Shown here one piece after another: positions 29,244 through 39,010 of a stretch of DNA of 64,000 nucleotides. Both the position numbers and the translations under genes were made by a program. Under the pieces are notes generated by a model. The model had not been told where the DNA came from. It saw only the letters and a list, made by a program, of their open reading frames with translations, and did not search any database. The first letter of the stretch is position 1; every line of letters starts with the position of its first letter. Source of the stretch: an uncultured Gammaproteobacteria bacterium (GTDB lineage: Bacteria; Pseudomonadota; Gammaproteobacteria; GCA-001735895); contig CAJXUC010000010.1 in assembly GCA_913061315.1 (NCBI GenBank), positions 1-64,000 on the forward strand, read 5' to 3'.

Positions 29244-30831
29244 GGTGATTATCCTTTGCCGACTTTTCCTTCGGCCACATGCCGCTCATCCACACCCCAA
29301 TTTCATCGATATTGGTGTCAGTTAATTTTTTGGCAGGGGAGAGTCTGCCATTTGCCATTACTGCAATTCGGTCTGAAATTTCAAATAATTCCTCTAGTTC
29401 TTCGGATATTACTAATATCGCTGCCCCGGTGTTTCTCAGGTCTATCAACTGCTGGCGAATAAAAGCGGCAGCACCGACGTCAACCCCCCAAGTGGGTTGT
29501 GCTACCACGAGTAACTTAGGTGCCTGCAATATTTCACGAGCCATAATGAACTTTTGCAAATTACCTCCAGACAGTGACTGTGCCACTGACTTTGCCCCGC
29601 CACATTTGACATTGAATTTGGTGATGCAGTTATTGGCAAACTGGGTCACTTTAGACAGTTGAATCATGCCGTTTTTGAGCATTTTACCTGGTTTGCTGGG
29701 GTCCAGTTGTGATGCGTCAAATTGACTTGAATGTGCGGTTAGTAGGGCATTGTCACTTAATGACATTTGCGGTACAGCACCTCGGCCTAAGCGGTCTTCG
29801 GGAACAAAGCCCATGCCTGCTTGACGCCTGACATCAGGTGATTGACTGCCTACTGCTTGACCGCAAACCTCTATCAGGGCGTCACTAGCCAAGGGGAATT
29901 CACCTGATAGCGCATACAGTAATTCTTGCTGACCATTGCCTGATACACCGGCAATGCCGAATATTTCACCTGCCACAATTTCAAAACTGATGCCATGAAG
30001 GCTGGTGCCAAATGGATCATCTGAATTTTGTGACAGGCTATTTAGCTTGAGCCGAACCTCGCCGAGCTCACTCGGCGTGTCATGTTGGCAGATAGGAAGT
30101 TCTTTTCCAATCATTAGTCTTGCCATTGACTCGGGTGTTTCTTGGGATGGAATACAGGAGCCAGTCACCTTGCCATCACGTAAAACGGTAGCGACATGAC
30201 ACAGCGATTGAATTTCGTCCAGCTTATGGCTAATGTATAAAATGCTACAGCCTTCATTTGCCAGTTGGCGTAACGTATCGAACAGTTTATGAACTGCTTG
30301 TGGAGTTAATACTGAAGTTGGCTCATCCATAATCAAAAGCTTTGGGTTCTGTAAAAGGCACCGAATAATCTCGACTCGTTGACGTTCACCCACCGACAAT
30401 GCATGTACTAGACGTTGAGGGTCTACCGGTAAACCATATCGATCTGAGACCTCTTTGATTTTTATCGCGAGCCCTTCTAAATTTTGATGGTCAGGTAGTG
30501 AAAGAGCGACATTCTGAACTACGCTGAGTGTTTCGAATAAAGAGAAATGCTGAAATACCATACCAATACCGAGGCTTCGTGCCTGCGCCGGATTCTCTAC
30601 CTGTATTGCTTCACCCTGCCACTTTATTTCTCCAGAGTCAGGTTTAGTAACGCCATAAATCATTTTCATTAAGGTGCTTTTTCCCGCACCATTTTCTCCT
30701 AACACGGCGTGAATTTCACCTTGTCTAACCGTCAGAGAAACACGATCGTTAGCAATCACCGCAGGGTAGGTTTTGGTTATAGCACTGAGTTCCAGCCTGA
30801 CTCTGGTTTGGCTATCCTTTTTCAGCGTCAT
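29236..30831 (-). CDS. ABC transporter ATP-binding protein, nucleoside/purine type (NupO/YufO-like)
   Basis: Double nucleotide-binding-domain ATPase (531 residues). The first domain has Walker A GENGAGKSTLMK, signature LSVGERQRVEI and Walker B LLIMDEPTSVL. The second has a degenerate Walker A (GVSGNGQQELLYAL), signature LSGGNLQKFIMARE, and a weak Walker B (LLVVAQPTWGVDVG, no acidic pair), as usual for the sugar/nucleoside ATPases. It overlaps xdhC by 4 nt, linking purine import to xanthine oxidation. Confidence 0.94.
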   Translation of the reverse strand: MTLKKDSQTRVRLELSAITKTYPAVIANDRVSLTVRQGEIHAVLGENGAGKSTLMKMIYGVTKPDSGEIKWQGEAIQVENPAQARSLGIGMVFQHFSLFETLSVVQNVALSLPDHQNLEGLAIKIKEVSDRYGLPVDPQRLVHALSVGERQRVEIIRCLLQNPKLLIMDEPTSVLTPQAVHKLFDTLRQLANEGCSILYISHKLDEIQSLCHVATVLRDGKVTGSCIPSQETPESMARLMIGKELPICQHDTPSELGEVRLKLNSLSQNSDDPFGTSLHGISFEIVAGEIFGIAGVSGNGQQELLYALSGEFPLASDALIEVCGQAVGSQSPDVRRQAGMGFVPEDRLGRGAVPQMSLSDNALLTAHSSQFDASQLDPSKPGKMLKNGMIQLSKVTQFANNCITKFNVKCGGAKSVAQSLSGGNLQKFIMAREILQAPKLLVVAQPTWGVDVGAAAFIRQQLIDLRNTGAAILVISEELEELFEISDRIAVMANGRLSPAKKLTDTNIDEIGVWMSGMWPKEKSAKDNHHV

Positions 30832-31853
30832 ATTGTAATCCAGGGTCGGGCTGGTTGTTGAGTCGGGGTCTGTCTAGGTTGATGCATTGATATTTGGTCG
30901 TACACTCTCATCAATTGAGCTGCTACCGAAATGGCAATAGCGGCTGGTTGTTTGCTGCGAATGCCCTCAATGCCAATGGGACAAACCATTTTATCAAGCT
31001 GGCTAGCCAAAACGCCTCGCCGAGTCATTCGCTTTTCGAACATGCGGCGTTTCGTTATCGAGCCGATCAATCCAAAGTAAGCAAAGTCGTGTCGTTTCAA
31101 AATGTGCTCTGACAGTTGCTGGTCAAGACCATGGTCGTGCGTCATTACTAGAAAAAAAGTCCCAGGGTTGGCTGCCGCTATTTCTGCTTCTGGTGTATCT
31201 GTGCAGATAATCTCGACGTTATTGGAGAGGGCAGCGGGGAACTGCTGATCGCGATTATCAATCCACTGGATACTCACCGGCATTTCAGACAAGACCTTAA
31301 CCACGGCTTTTCCAACATGACCTGCACCAAACAATAATAATTCAAACTCAGGTTTTTGAACAGTTTCGGTGTAATAATTATTCCGCTCTTGGTGAAGGCT
31401 TTTAAGTTTATTTTCAGTCAGTGAATCGTTAGTCAGCAGAAAACATGCCTGCTCTCCACTAGTTGCCACTACTCTAACCCATTCCTGACCCTTCAGTTGC
31501 AGTGTATGTGCCTTCACTATCCAATCAGTTGACGCGACAATAGGTTCAAATAATAAATTGACCAACCCACCACAACACTGGCCCAAACTAGGTCCAAGCG
31601 GAAATTGCCGTATTAACTGTGATTGATTGGTTTGAATTTGCTCACGTGCAATTGCTGTTGCTTGATGCTCTAAGTTTCCGCCACCAATCGTACCGAACAG
31701 TTGCGATGCCGTAATGATTATTTTGGCACTGACTTCACGCGGTGCAGAGCCTGAAATCGATATCACAGTGACCATTATGGCAGGGACGTTTTTTTGCTGC
31801 AAACACATCAAAGTTGATAACCAATCGGGGGAGCCATTCATCGAGAGGTTCAT
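30828..31853 (-). CDS. xdhC: Xanthine dehydrogenase accessory protein XdhC
   Basis: Binds molybdenum cofactor, promotes its sulfuration and inserts it into XdhB. 341 residues. The N-terminal CoxI/XdhC domain has ISGSAPREVSAK and GTIGGGNLEHQA; a cysteine pair is in LGQCCGGLVN; the C-terminal Rossmann domain has LLFGAGHVGKAVV. It lies 10 nt downstream of xdhB. Some members of the family also act on other molybdenum hydroxylases. Confidence 0.93.
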   Translation of the reverse strand: MNLSMNGSPDWLSTLMCLQQKNVPAIMVTVISISGSAPREVSAKIIITASQLFGTIGGGNLEHQATAIAREQIQTNQSQLIRQFPLGPSLGQCCGGLVNLLFEPIVASTDWIVKAHTLQLKGQEWVRVVATSGEQACFLLTNDSLTENKLKSLHQERNNYYTETVQKPEFELLLFGAGHVGKAVVKVLSEMPVSIQWIDNRDQQFPAALSNNVEIICTDTPEAEIAAANPGTFFLVMTHDHGLDQQLSEHILKRHDFAYFGLIGSITKRRMFEKRMTRRGVLASQLDKMVCPIGIEGIRSKQPAAIAISVAAQLMRVYDQISMHQPRQTPTQQPARPWITI

Positions 31854-31863
31854 AGACTAAACA

Positions 31864-34203
31864 TTACAAAACTTCCCTACCTTCACGAACTGCCTGAACC
31901 GCATCGAGAATCGCCTCGGGGGTTGCGGGTGCGCGTAAAGGCGGGTTGAATCTATTTTTAGCGACACTGGCGATTGCACTGCGAATCGCAAAAAATACTG
32001 AAAAGGGCAATAAGAGGGGAGGTTCTCCAACGGCCTTCGATCGCATAATAGTGTCCTCAATGTTTTGGTTATCGAACAGTTCACTATAAAAGGCATCGGG
32101 ACAATCGGTAATGGTGGGTATTTTGTAAGTTGATGGTGCGTGAGTGGTCAGTCGGCCCTTTGGGTCCCAGCATAGTTCTTCACTAGTAAGCCAACCCATG
32201 CCTTGAATGAAGCCACCTTCTATCTGGCCGATATCAATCGCAGGATTAATCGAGTTACCGGCATCGTGCAGAATGTCGGTTCTTAATAGCTTCCATTCCC
32301 CTGTTAGCGTGTCGACGATCACCTCGGACACCGCTGCACCGTAGGCGAAATAGTAAAAGGGTCTGCCTTGCATAGTTTGTTGGTTCCAATGCAAGTCAGG
32401 TGTTTTGTAAAAGCCATCAGCCCAGAGTTGAACGCTGGCTCGGTAAGCCAAATCGACCAAAGCGATAAAACTTATATCCTTGTTATTGCTAAAAACGTGG
32501 TCATTTTCAAACGTAACATTGTTTGGATCCCCACCAAGGCTTGTGGCAGCAACTACTGCGAGCCGATGCCGAATTGTACGAGCGGCTATCTGAGCCGCCT
32601 TACCATTCAAATCAGTTCCGGTTGATGCTGCCGTGGCCGAAGTATTTGCAACTTTACTGGTGTCATTAGCGGTCGCTCTCACCGCGCTCAGGCTAACGCC
32701 CAACTCGCGAGCAACAATCTGAGATACTTTTGTATGTAAGCCCTGACCCATCTCCGTACCACCGTGGTTGACTAAAATAGTGCCGTCGGTATAAACATGT
32801 ACCAACGCACCTGCTTGGTTAAAGTGCACGACGTTAAAAGAAATACCAAATTTAACTGGAGTCAGTGCAATGCCTTTACGTAAAATTAGATTATCGTGAT
32901 TAAAGTTTTTGATGGCTATTTTTCGTTTTTGATAATCACTGCTTTGTTCTATCTGTTCGACTAACTCATGGATAACGTTGTCATTAATGGTTTGTCCATA
33001 AGGTGTCGTGTTTTTTTCGTTTTTTCCATAGAAATTAATTTTGCGGATGTCGAGCGGATCTTTGCCTAATTTGCGCGCAATATTGTCGATGATAGTCTCA
33101 ATAGCAAATGCACCTTGAGGGCCACCAAAGCCACGAAAAGCGGTATTTGATTGAGTATTAGTTTTGGCGCTGAAAGCAACGATTTTGACATTGTTTAAAT
33201 AATAGGCATTGTCAAAATGGCATACAGCTCTCGTCACAACAGGGCCAGTTAAGTCGGCAGAAAACCCGGCTTGCGCTATCATTTCTATATCAATAGCTTG
33301 AATGAAACCTTCATCGCTATAGCCCACCTCATAGTCAAAACTAAACCCATGACGCTTGCCAGTAATCATCATGTCATCATCACGATCAAGGCGGAGTTTG
33401 ACCGCACAGTTAAGCTTTTGTGCGGCGACCGATGCGATACAAGCAAAAATTGCCGACTGCGATTCCTTACCACCAAAACCACCCCCCATTCGGCGCATTT
33501 CGACGACAACTTGATTAAAATTGATGCCAAGCGTGTGAGCAACGACATGTTGCATTTCGGTTGGGTGCTGGGTCGAACACCAGAGTCTAATACAGCCATC
33601 TTCGCTTGGCGCGGCATATGATATTTGTCCCTCGAGGTAAAACTGTTCCTGCCCTCCAACCGAAAACTCCCCCCTCATTTTGTGGGTTACCGATTCCATT
33701 GCCTTTGCTGGATTACCGCGTTGCAACTGCATTGGTGGAATAACCCAGGACTGCTCACGCTTGGCTGATGCGATATCGAGCACGGCTGGTAATTCGTCAT
33801 ATTCAACCAACGCATGGCGTACCGCTTTACGAGCAGCCATAAACGAAGTCGCGACTACGGCAAAAAGTGGCTGACCGACATACTGCACTAAACCATCAGC
33901 TAAAATCGGGTCGTCATTAATGATAGGACCGCAGTCATTAATACCAGGAATATCACTTGCGGTAAGCACTGCAACCACTCCTTTTGCAGCCTTTACCGCC
34001 GATAAGTCGAGTGACTTAATTCGAGCACAGGCACATTGGCTAAGGCCCAACGCAATGTGTTTGGTACCTGCTTGTTCGGCTAGATCATCAACGTAGGTAG
34101 CTTCCCCTGACACATGAAGATGAGCTGATTCATGCGCATGGGACTTACCTGTTGGAACACTCTTTTCTTTGTTTTTGACTTTTTTTTGAACTGGCTTTTG
34201 CAT
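31864..34203 (-). CDS. xdhB: Xanthine dehydrogenase, molybdopterin-binding subunit
   Basis: Catalytic subunit that oxidises hypoxanthine to xanthine and xanthine to urate. From the preferred ATG at 34203 it is 779 residues, matching known XdhB; an upstream in-frame ATG at 34242 would overlap xdhA by 26 nt. Visible are the GGGFGGKESQ pterin-binding loop, the FRGFGGPQG motif, and the catalytic glutamate in SKAVGEPPLLL near the C-terminus. A Lys-rich N-terminal extension (QKKVKNKEK) precedes the domain. Confidence 0.95.
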   Translation of the reverse strand: MQKPVQKKVKNKEKSVPTGKSHAHESAHLHVSGEATYVDDLAEQAGTKHIALGLSQCACARIKSLDLSAVKAAKGVVAVLTASDIPGINDCGPIINDDPILADGLVQYVGQPLFAVVATSFMAARKAVRHALVEYDELPAVLDIASAKREQSWVIPPMQLQRGNPAKAMESVTHKMRGEFSVGGQEQFYLEGQISYAAPSEDGCIRLWCSTQHPTEMQHVVAHTLGINFNQVVVEMRRMGGGFGGKESQSAIFACIASVAAQKLNCAVKLRLDRDDDMMITGKRHGFSFDYEVGYSDEGFIQAIDIEMIAQAGFSADLTGPVVTRAVCHFDNAYYLNNVKIVAFSAKTNTQSNTAFRGFGGPQGAFAIETIIDNIARKLGKDPLDIRKINFYGKNEKNTTPYGQTINDNVIHELVEQIEQSSDYQKRKIAIKNFNHDNLILRKGIALTPVKFGISFNVVHFNQAGALVHVYTDGTILVNHGGTEMGQGLHTKVSQIVARELGVSLSAVRATANDTSKVANTSATAASTGTDLNGKAAQIAARTIRHRLAVVAATSLGGDPNNVTFENDHVFSNNKDISFIALVDLAYRASVQLWADGFYKTPDLHWNQQTMQGRPFYYFAYGAAVSEVIVDTLTGEWKLLRTDILHDAGNSINPAIDIGQIEGGFIQGMGWLTSEELCWDPKGRLTTHAPSTYKIPTITDCPDAFYSELFDNQNIEDTIMRSKAVGEPPLLLPFSVFFAIRSAIASVAKNRFNPPLRAPATPEAILDAVQAVREGREVL

Positions 34204-34216
34204 TAGAAGAGTTCCA

Positions 34217-35758
34217 TTATCCCTGTCCTGCAAATACGTCAAGTTGATCGCAGGTCATTGGATCGTTTTGGCGAGTCTCTAAATAAAATCGGTAGAGCAA
34301 GTTGGCAGCCGTTTGTTGGCGGTAGTTTTGACTCGCTCTCATATCAGATAGTGGCGTGAAATCTTGAGATAGTGCCGACATTGCTTTGTGCACGATACCT
34401 TCATTCCAGAGCTGATCTTTGAGTATGGCTTCGGTCTGTTTTGCTCGTTTTGGAATACCAGCCATGCCACCGAAAGCGATGCGAATATTAGCTATCTTGC
34501 CGTGCTCTTCGCCTTTCTCTAGGTGAATAGAAAAACTGGCACAAACGGCAGAGATATCCTGATCGAAACGTTTACTTAACTTATAGCTGCGCAATTGCCA
34601 GACTCTGTCTTTGTGTGGAACTAGCACTGCCTCTATAAACTCACCTGCTTGTAAAACATTTTGTTGATAGTCGATATAAAAATCTTGTAACTCTATTTCG
34701 CGACTCTGATGGCCCTGACGTAACAATACTTTAGCATCCATACAAATGAGTGCTGGCATCGAATCACCAATCGGTGATCCATTGGCAATATTACCCACAA
34801 GAGTGCCAGCATTACGGACAGGGGCAGAAGAAAATCGTCGAAATAATGGTCTCAGTTCGGGGTATTGCTTCGATAAAGCTCCAAATGCATCAGTTAGTGT
34901 TACCGCCGCCCCTATTTTAATGAATAAAGGGGTCTGTTCAATTTGATTCAGTTCATCGATATGTTTAATATAAATGAGGTCATCTAATTGGCGTAACTGT
35001 TTGGTGACCCATAAACCAATATCGGTGCCACCCGCAAGAATATGGCCGTGTGGATAATCAGTATAAATTTGCGCCAGTTGGTTCACACTGTTTGGCGCAT
35101 GATAAAGTCTCTGATCAACTTTGATTGTTAACCCATCTGAATGTTTTAGTTTACGCAACTGCTCAACTGCCAGTTGCTCCTGATCGTTAATGCCACAGTT
35201 TGAGTTAATTTTCTGATGTCTGGCTGACTCGAATATCAAAGGATTTGAGCCTTCGGGAGTTGGGTAGTTGGTCATACTGAGGCATGCATCGATGATGGGC
35301 CGATAACCGGTACAGCGGCAAAGGTTACCCGACAGCGCATCGTCAATCGACAAGCGGTCAATGCAGGGGTTAGTTTTATAAAGTGCAAACATCGACATAA
35401 CAAAGCCAGGAGTGCAAAAACCACATTGCGATCCGTGACAATCAACCAGACTCTGCTGAACAGGGTGTAATTGGTTGCTTTTTAGACCGGCTGTTTTGAG
35501 TGACTCAACGGTGAATAACATGTTGCCATCGAGCGTAGGCAGAAACTGGATGCAGGCATTTATCGCCCGAAACTGGATGCGATCGTCCACTAAAGTACCA
35601 ACTACCACGGTACAGGCACCACAATCCCCCTCGGCACAACCTTCCTTACTACCAACACGGTGCAGATCTTCGCGTAAATACTGTAATACAGTGCGAGTGG
35701 GATCAGGGTTTTCGACTTCGAAGAATTCTCCATCCAGAAAAAATCTTACACAGCCCAT
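34217..35758 (-). CDS. xdhA: Xanthine dehydrogenase, FeS/FAD subunit
   Basis: Electron-transfer subunit passing electrons from molybdenum through two 2Fe-2S clusters to FAD and NAD. The ATG at 35758 is chosen since the longer frame overlaps uraH; this gives 513 residues. The plant-type ferredoxin cysteines are C41, C46 and C49 (CAEGDCGAC) with C69; the second cluster is in CGFCTPGF and GNLCRCTGY. The FAD domain has AGGTDIGLW and NAGTLVGNIANGSPIGD. It starts 1 nt after the uraH stop. Confidence 0.95.
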   Translation of the reverse strand: MGCVRFFLDGEFFEVENPDPTRTVLQYLREDLHRVGSKEGCAEGDCGACTVVVGTLVDDRIQFRAINACIQFLPTLDGNMLFTVESLKTAGLKSNQLHPVQQSLVDCHGSQCGFCTPGFVMSMFALYKTNPCIDRLSIDDALSGNLCRCTGYRPIIDACLSMTNYPTPEGSNPLIFESARHQKINSNCGINDQEQLAVEQLRKLKHSDGLTIKVDQRLYHAPNSVNQLAQIYTDYPHGHILAGGTDIGLWVTKQLRQLDDLIYIKHIDELNQIEQTPLFIKIGAAVTLTDAFGALSKQYPELRPLFRRFSSAPVRNAGTLVGNIANGSPIGDSMPALICMDAKVLLRQGHQSREIELQDFYIDYQQNVLQAGEFIEAVLVPHKDRVWQLRSYKLSKRFDQDISAVCASFSIHLEKGEEHGKIANIRIAFGGMAGIPKRAKQTEAILKDQLWNEGIVHKAMSALSQDFTPLSDMRASQNYRQQTAANLLYRFYLETRQNDPMTCDQLDVFAGQG

Positions 35759-35759
35759 A

Positions 35760-36125
35760 TTAGCTGCCTCTGTAAGTGGAGTAGCTCCACGGCGAGACAA
35801 GAAGTGGCACATGATAATGCTGGTCATGCTGGCTAATGCCAAAGCGGAGAACAACTTCATCGACGAATAATGGCTCGTCGAGAGTGAGCTGGCCTGAGCG
35901 AAAATAATCGCCCATCTGAAATACTAACTCATACATGCCAGGCTTAAATGCACCATGCTCTAAAATAGGAGCGTCAAGACGACCGTCCTGATTGGTTATG
36001 TCCTGTGTGAGTAGTTGACGTTCGACGCCAGTTTGCTGTAACTCGATTCGGTATAGCGTGATGCCAACCTTGCTAGCAGGGCAACCCTGTGCGGTGTCGA
36101 GTACATGTGTCGTTAACTGGCCCAC
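35760..36125 (-). CDS. uraH: 5-hydroxyisourate hydrolase
   Basis: Transthyretin-like enzyme that opens 5-hydroxyisourate to OHCU, the step after PuuD. 121 residues begin GQLTTHVLDTAQGCPA (catalytic histidine in THVLD) and end with the diagnostic YRGS. It heads the minus-strand purine operon. The next enzyme, OHCU decarboxylase, is not found in the window. Confidence 0.96.
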   Translation of the reverse strand: MGQLTTHVLDTAQGCPASKVGITLYRIELQQTGVERQLLTQDITNQDGRLDAPILEHGAFKPGMYELVFQMGDYFRSGQLTLDEPLFVDEVVLRFGISQHDQHYHVPLLVSPWSYSTYRGS

Positions 36126-36174
36126 GCGTCTTCTCCTTAGTTATTATGAGTAACAAATTCGCACCAAAAATGAT

Positions 36175-36211
36175 TATTGTCAACACTTTGGGGTTAATAT
36201 TGTTAACAATA
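36175..36211. promoter_or_regulatory. Paired operator-like repeats between uraH and the GntR regulator
   Basis: TATTGTTAACAATA (36198-36211) is a perfect 14-bp palindrome, and TATTGTCAACA (36175-36185) repeats its left part with one change, 23 bp upstream in the same orientation, about two helical turns. The pair lies in the divergent region between the purine operon and the GntR gene, where an autoregulated repressor of purine breakdown would bind. The ligand is not evident. Confidence 0.6.
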
Positions 36212-36243
36212 ATTTTATATTGTATTATCGTAAAAGATCTAAT

Positions 36244-36996
36244 GTGAACATAATTAGATGTCTAGAATGCAAAAGCGAGACAACAGTTATCAGTAATAGC
36301 CCCCCAACACTGCCGTCATTCATGAGTGAAGATGATGTTCTACGAATGATTGAGCAGGCAGTTATAGATCATCGTCTACCACCAGGTACCAAGCTCAAAG
36401 AGGTTGAATTGGCGCATTTTTTTGGTGTCAAACGAGGGACCATTCGCAAAGTTTTAACCCGCTTGGTGTATTCACGCTTGGCGGTTCAGCAGCCTAATAA
36501 AGGCGTCACTGTTGCCAAACCATCAGTTAAAGAAGCCCTTGATTTGTTTTCTGCAAGGCGTGCCATTGAACGGTCGATTTTGGAATCATTAGCAACAAAA
36601 ATCACCATTAAACAAATTAAGCAGCTGCGCAAAATACTTGATGAAGAACAATGTTGCTATCAAAGTAGTGATTCACAGCGTGCTATTGTGCTCTCTGTCA
36701 AGTTCCATACCGTGTTGGCGTTTATGGCTGGTAATGAAGTCATGACGGAGTACTTAAAGGACATCATCCGCCGAACTCCGCTGGTGATTTTAACGCATTT
36801 GGGTGACATGTCCCAAAACCTCTGCCGTAATCAAGAACATGATGCGATTGTTGATGCATTGGAAAATGGTGATGGTGAAAAAGCAAGCCAAATTATGAGT
36901 CAGCATTTGTCTCATATTGAAAATTGCATTCAAGAAGAACCCAAATCTATAAAAAAGCCAAATCTTGCTGCACTTTTACTGAAAGTTCCCCAATAA
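36244..36996 (+). CDS. GntR-family transcriptional regulator (FCD/FadR type)
   Basis: DNA-binding regulator, probably of the divergent uraH-xdh-transporter operon. The winged helix has LPPGTKLKEVELAHFFGVKRGTIRKVLTRL and RLAVQQPNKGVTVAKPS; the C-terminal all-helical FCD domain has SARRAIERSILESLA and metal/ligand-site histidines (KFHTVLAFMAGN, QHLSHIEN). Start is uncertain: GTG 36244 (250 residues), TTG 36220, or ATG 36322, the last giving the usual N-terminus for the family. Confidence 0.9.
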   Translation: MNIIRCLECKSETTVISNSPPTLPSFMSEDDVLRMIEQAVIDHRLPPGTKLKEVELAHFFGVKRGTIRKVLTRLVYSRLAVQQPNKGVTVAKPSVKEALDLFSARRAIERSILESLATKITIKQIKQLRKILDEEQCCYQSSDSQRAIVLSVKFHTVLAFMAGNEVMTEYLKDIIRRTPLVILTHLGDMSQNLCRNQEHDAIVDALENGDGEKASQIMSQHLSHIENCIQEEPKSIKKPNLAALLLKVPQ

Positions 36997-37041
36997 CTTT
37001 GACCCAGAATATGAAATCAAATCAAATGAGGAAGAGAGCCT

Positions 37042-37794
37042 ATGAGTCCTTTTGATAAACTTATTTCGGCCTCGAACGTTCATTTTGAATGGGTTGATTT
37101 GTTGCGAAATGCTTTTGATGAAATGGATAAGGCTTATTTAGACGAATTGCTGCACTCGTCGAGTTGGTTACCCGGTATCGATTTGCTCTTTAATGCCTTT
37201 AAACGTGACCGTCGTCATGTCCGTTACGTATTGATTGGCGAATCACCTTATCCACGTCAAACATCAGCCAACGGTATTGCTTTTTACGATGCGGCTGTAA
37301 CTGATTTATGGTGTGCCACTGGGTTAAGTAAATCAGTCAACCGAGCGACCTCGATGCGCAATATTATTAAAACAGCATTATTTTCTGAAGGTTATATTCA
37401 ACCTGATAGCGAAGGTAAAATAAGTCAGGCTAGTATCGCCAAGCTAGATAAAAGTCGTCTGGTTCAGACGATGCCAGAGTTGTTTGAAAATCTGCAGGTA
37501 TCAGGTTTTTTGATGCTGAATGCGACGCCTGTATTGTACCCTGACCGCAAGCCAGTCCAGGAAGCCAAATTCTGGCAAGGATTTTTATTGAGTTTGTTGA
37601 AGCAGCTAGGTGAGATGGCAGATCAACCCATGACGTTGGTGTTGTGGGGCAAGATTGCTGAGACAATTGATACAATGGATTTAACAGAACAATACAGCAA
37701 GTTAGTCAGTGAACACCCTTATAATATTTCTTTTATTCAAAACTTGACCATGCAACGTTTGTTTAACGAGGTTTCATTTTTGACGGTAAAATAA
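37042..37794 (+). CDS. Divergent uracil-DNA glycosylase-like protein
   Basis: A 250-residue protein resembling family 1 uracil-DNA glycosylase in layout. WLPGIDLLFNAF and VLIGESPYPRQTSANGIAF (residues 42-81) align with the UNG region that contains GQDPYH, and LMLNATPVLY, LVLWGKIAE and SEHPYNISF (about 223-231) fall where UNG has its LLLN, WG and HPSPLS motifs. The catalytic Asp of GQDPYH is Ser here (GESPY) and the second motif lacks the SPLS serines. It may be a glycosylase with other specificity or a non-catalytic relative. It has AGGAAGAG ahead of the ATG and follows the GntR gene by 45 nt. Confidence 0.7.
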   Translation: MSPFDKLISASNVHFEWVDLLRNAFDEMDKAYLDELLHSSSWLPGIDLLFNAFKRDRRHVRYVLIGESPYPRQTSANGIAFYDAAVTDLWCATGLSKSVNRATSMRNIIKTALFSEGYIQPDSEGKISQASIAKLDKSRLVQTMPELFENLQVSGFLMLNATPVLYPDRKPVQEAKFWQGFLLSLLKQLGEMADQPMTLVLWGKIAETIDTMDLTEQYSKLVSEHPYNISFIQNLTMQRLFNEVSFLTVK

Positions 37795-37941
37795 CTCCAC
37801 ATTGTCCAGCTGAACTAACGGTGTAATTAATTTTTAATTATTGGCTTTTGTGGCAATTAGTATCAGTGCAGGGTTAATTGGTTATTAAATACTGCTTTGA
37901 GTGATTATTTTTAAGTGAGTGACGACACACTTTAAAATCAA

Positions 37942-38697
37942 TTAATTATTCTGCGCAATGGTTTTTTTAAGATTCGCTATGCGCTTATCATTGGACGGGT
38001 GACTACTCATAAACCCTCCGCCAGTTCCAAACTTAGCTTTCAGCGTTTGAATAGAACGGTTCATAGCTCGTGGGTCTTTGCCTAGGCTGCGTAATAACTT
38101 AACGGCAAAAACATCCGCTGATAATTCGTCACGTTGTGAAAACTGGGCTGAAACTGCACCCGAAGCGAGCTGGCCAAGTTGACTGCCACTAAGTGAGCCG
38201 ACTACGCCGCCCACATTGATAGCCGCTTGTAATGCGGCATTAGTGAGGAGCTGGTTTTGCATTTGATTGAAGCTGTGTTTGAGTTTGACGTGCCCGATTT
38301 CATGTCCAATGACGGCTAATACTTGATCGTCTGGCATAGCATCCATTAGGCCGGTATAGACTCGGATCGTGCCGTCTGCCATAGCAAAGGCGTTGACATC
38401 ATCGGCTTTATAAACTTTAAAGTTGAGCTGAAGCCCCTCGTAGTTTTTAAGCGAGTTGGTCATTTTAAATAAACGTAGGCTATAGGCGTCTGTTGGGCCA
38501 GCAATTTGATGTTTACCATCATATTCTTTTGCCGCTAATGTTGCGGTTTGTTTAACGCTATTTTCATTAAGTGTGATGGCTTGTGCAATACCAGCACCAA
38601 CCACAATGGCCTTTTTGGGGTCAAATTTGCCTTGAGTACAGCTCGCTAAAGTGAGGATTGAAACGAGGATAATAAGACGATTTTTTGTTTTGAGCAT
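37942..38697 (-). CDS. M48-family metalloprotease lipoprotein
   Basis: Zinc endopeptidase of the outer-membrane quality-control type (LoiP/YcaL-like). ATG at 38697 gives 251 residues and a lipoprotein signal ending in LTLASC with the acylated cysteine at 20; a TTG 12 nt upstream is less likely. The zinc motif is HEIGHVKLKH, with the third ligand in SADVFAVKLL. Typical substrates are damaged outer-membrane proteins. Monocistronic. Confidence 0.9.
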   Translation of the reverse strand: MLKTKNRLIILVSILTLASCTQGKFDPKKAIVVGAGIAQAITLNENSVKQTATLAAKEYDGKHQIAGPTDAYSLRLFKMTNSLKNYEGLQLNFKVYKADDVNAFAMADGTIRVYTGLMDAMPDDQVLAVIGHEIGHVKLKHSFNQMQNQLLTNAALQAAINVGGVVGSLSGSQLGQLASGAVSAQFSQRDELSADVFAVKLLRSLGKDPRAMNRSIQTLKAKFGTGGGFMSSHPSNDKRIANLKKTIAQNN

Positions 38698-38950
38698 TTC
38701 AAGTTCCAATGGTAATCAATCGCAATAATCTACACTAACCAGTATAGGTAAGAGTGAGACTATTTTGCAAGGCAGTGAACGAGGTGTCACTAACATTTTA
38801 TAGGAAACTTGAAGTGGTTTAAGCTGCTGATGTGAGTTATTTTATTTTCAGAGGTAAGCTTAATGATGATCGCTTGATCAAAAGCCTAGGCTGACGCTTA
38901 AAGTGTTAGTGGAGATTTTTTAAAGTTAGACCAATTGGCCTATATATTTT

Positions 38951-38991
38951 AAAAAAACACGCTTTCGGTTAAAGCCCAAAAGCGTGTTTTT
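38951..38991. terminator. Rho-independent terminator, bidirectional
   Basis: AACACGCTTT (38956-38965) pairs perfectly with AAAGCGTGTT (38979-38988), a 10-bp stem with a 13-nt loop, flanked by an A-tract on the left and a T-tract on the right. It lies 20 nt beyond the stop of the aldehyde dehydrogenase on the minus strand. Confidence 0.88.
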
Positions 38992-39010
38992 GCTATCATT
39001 TTATGACCAT

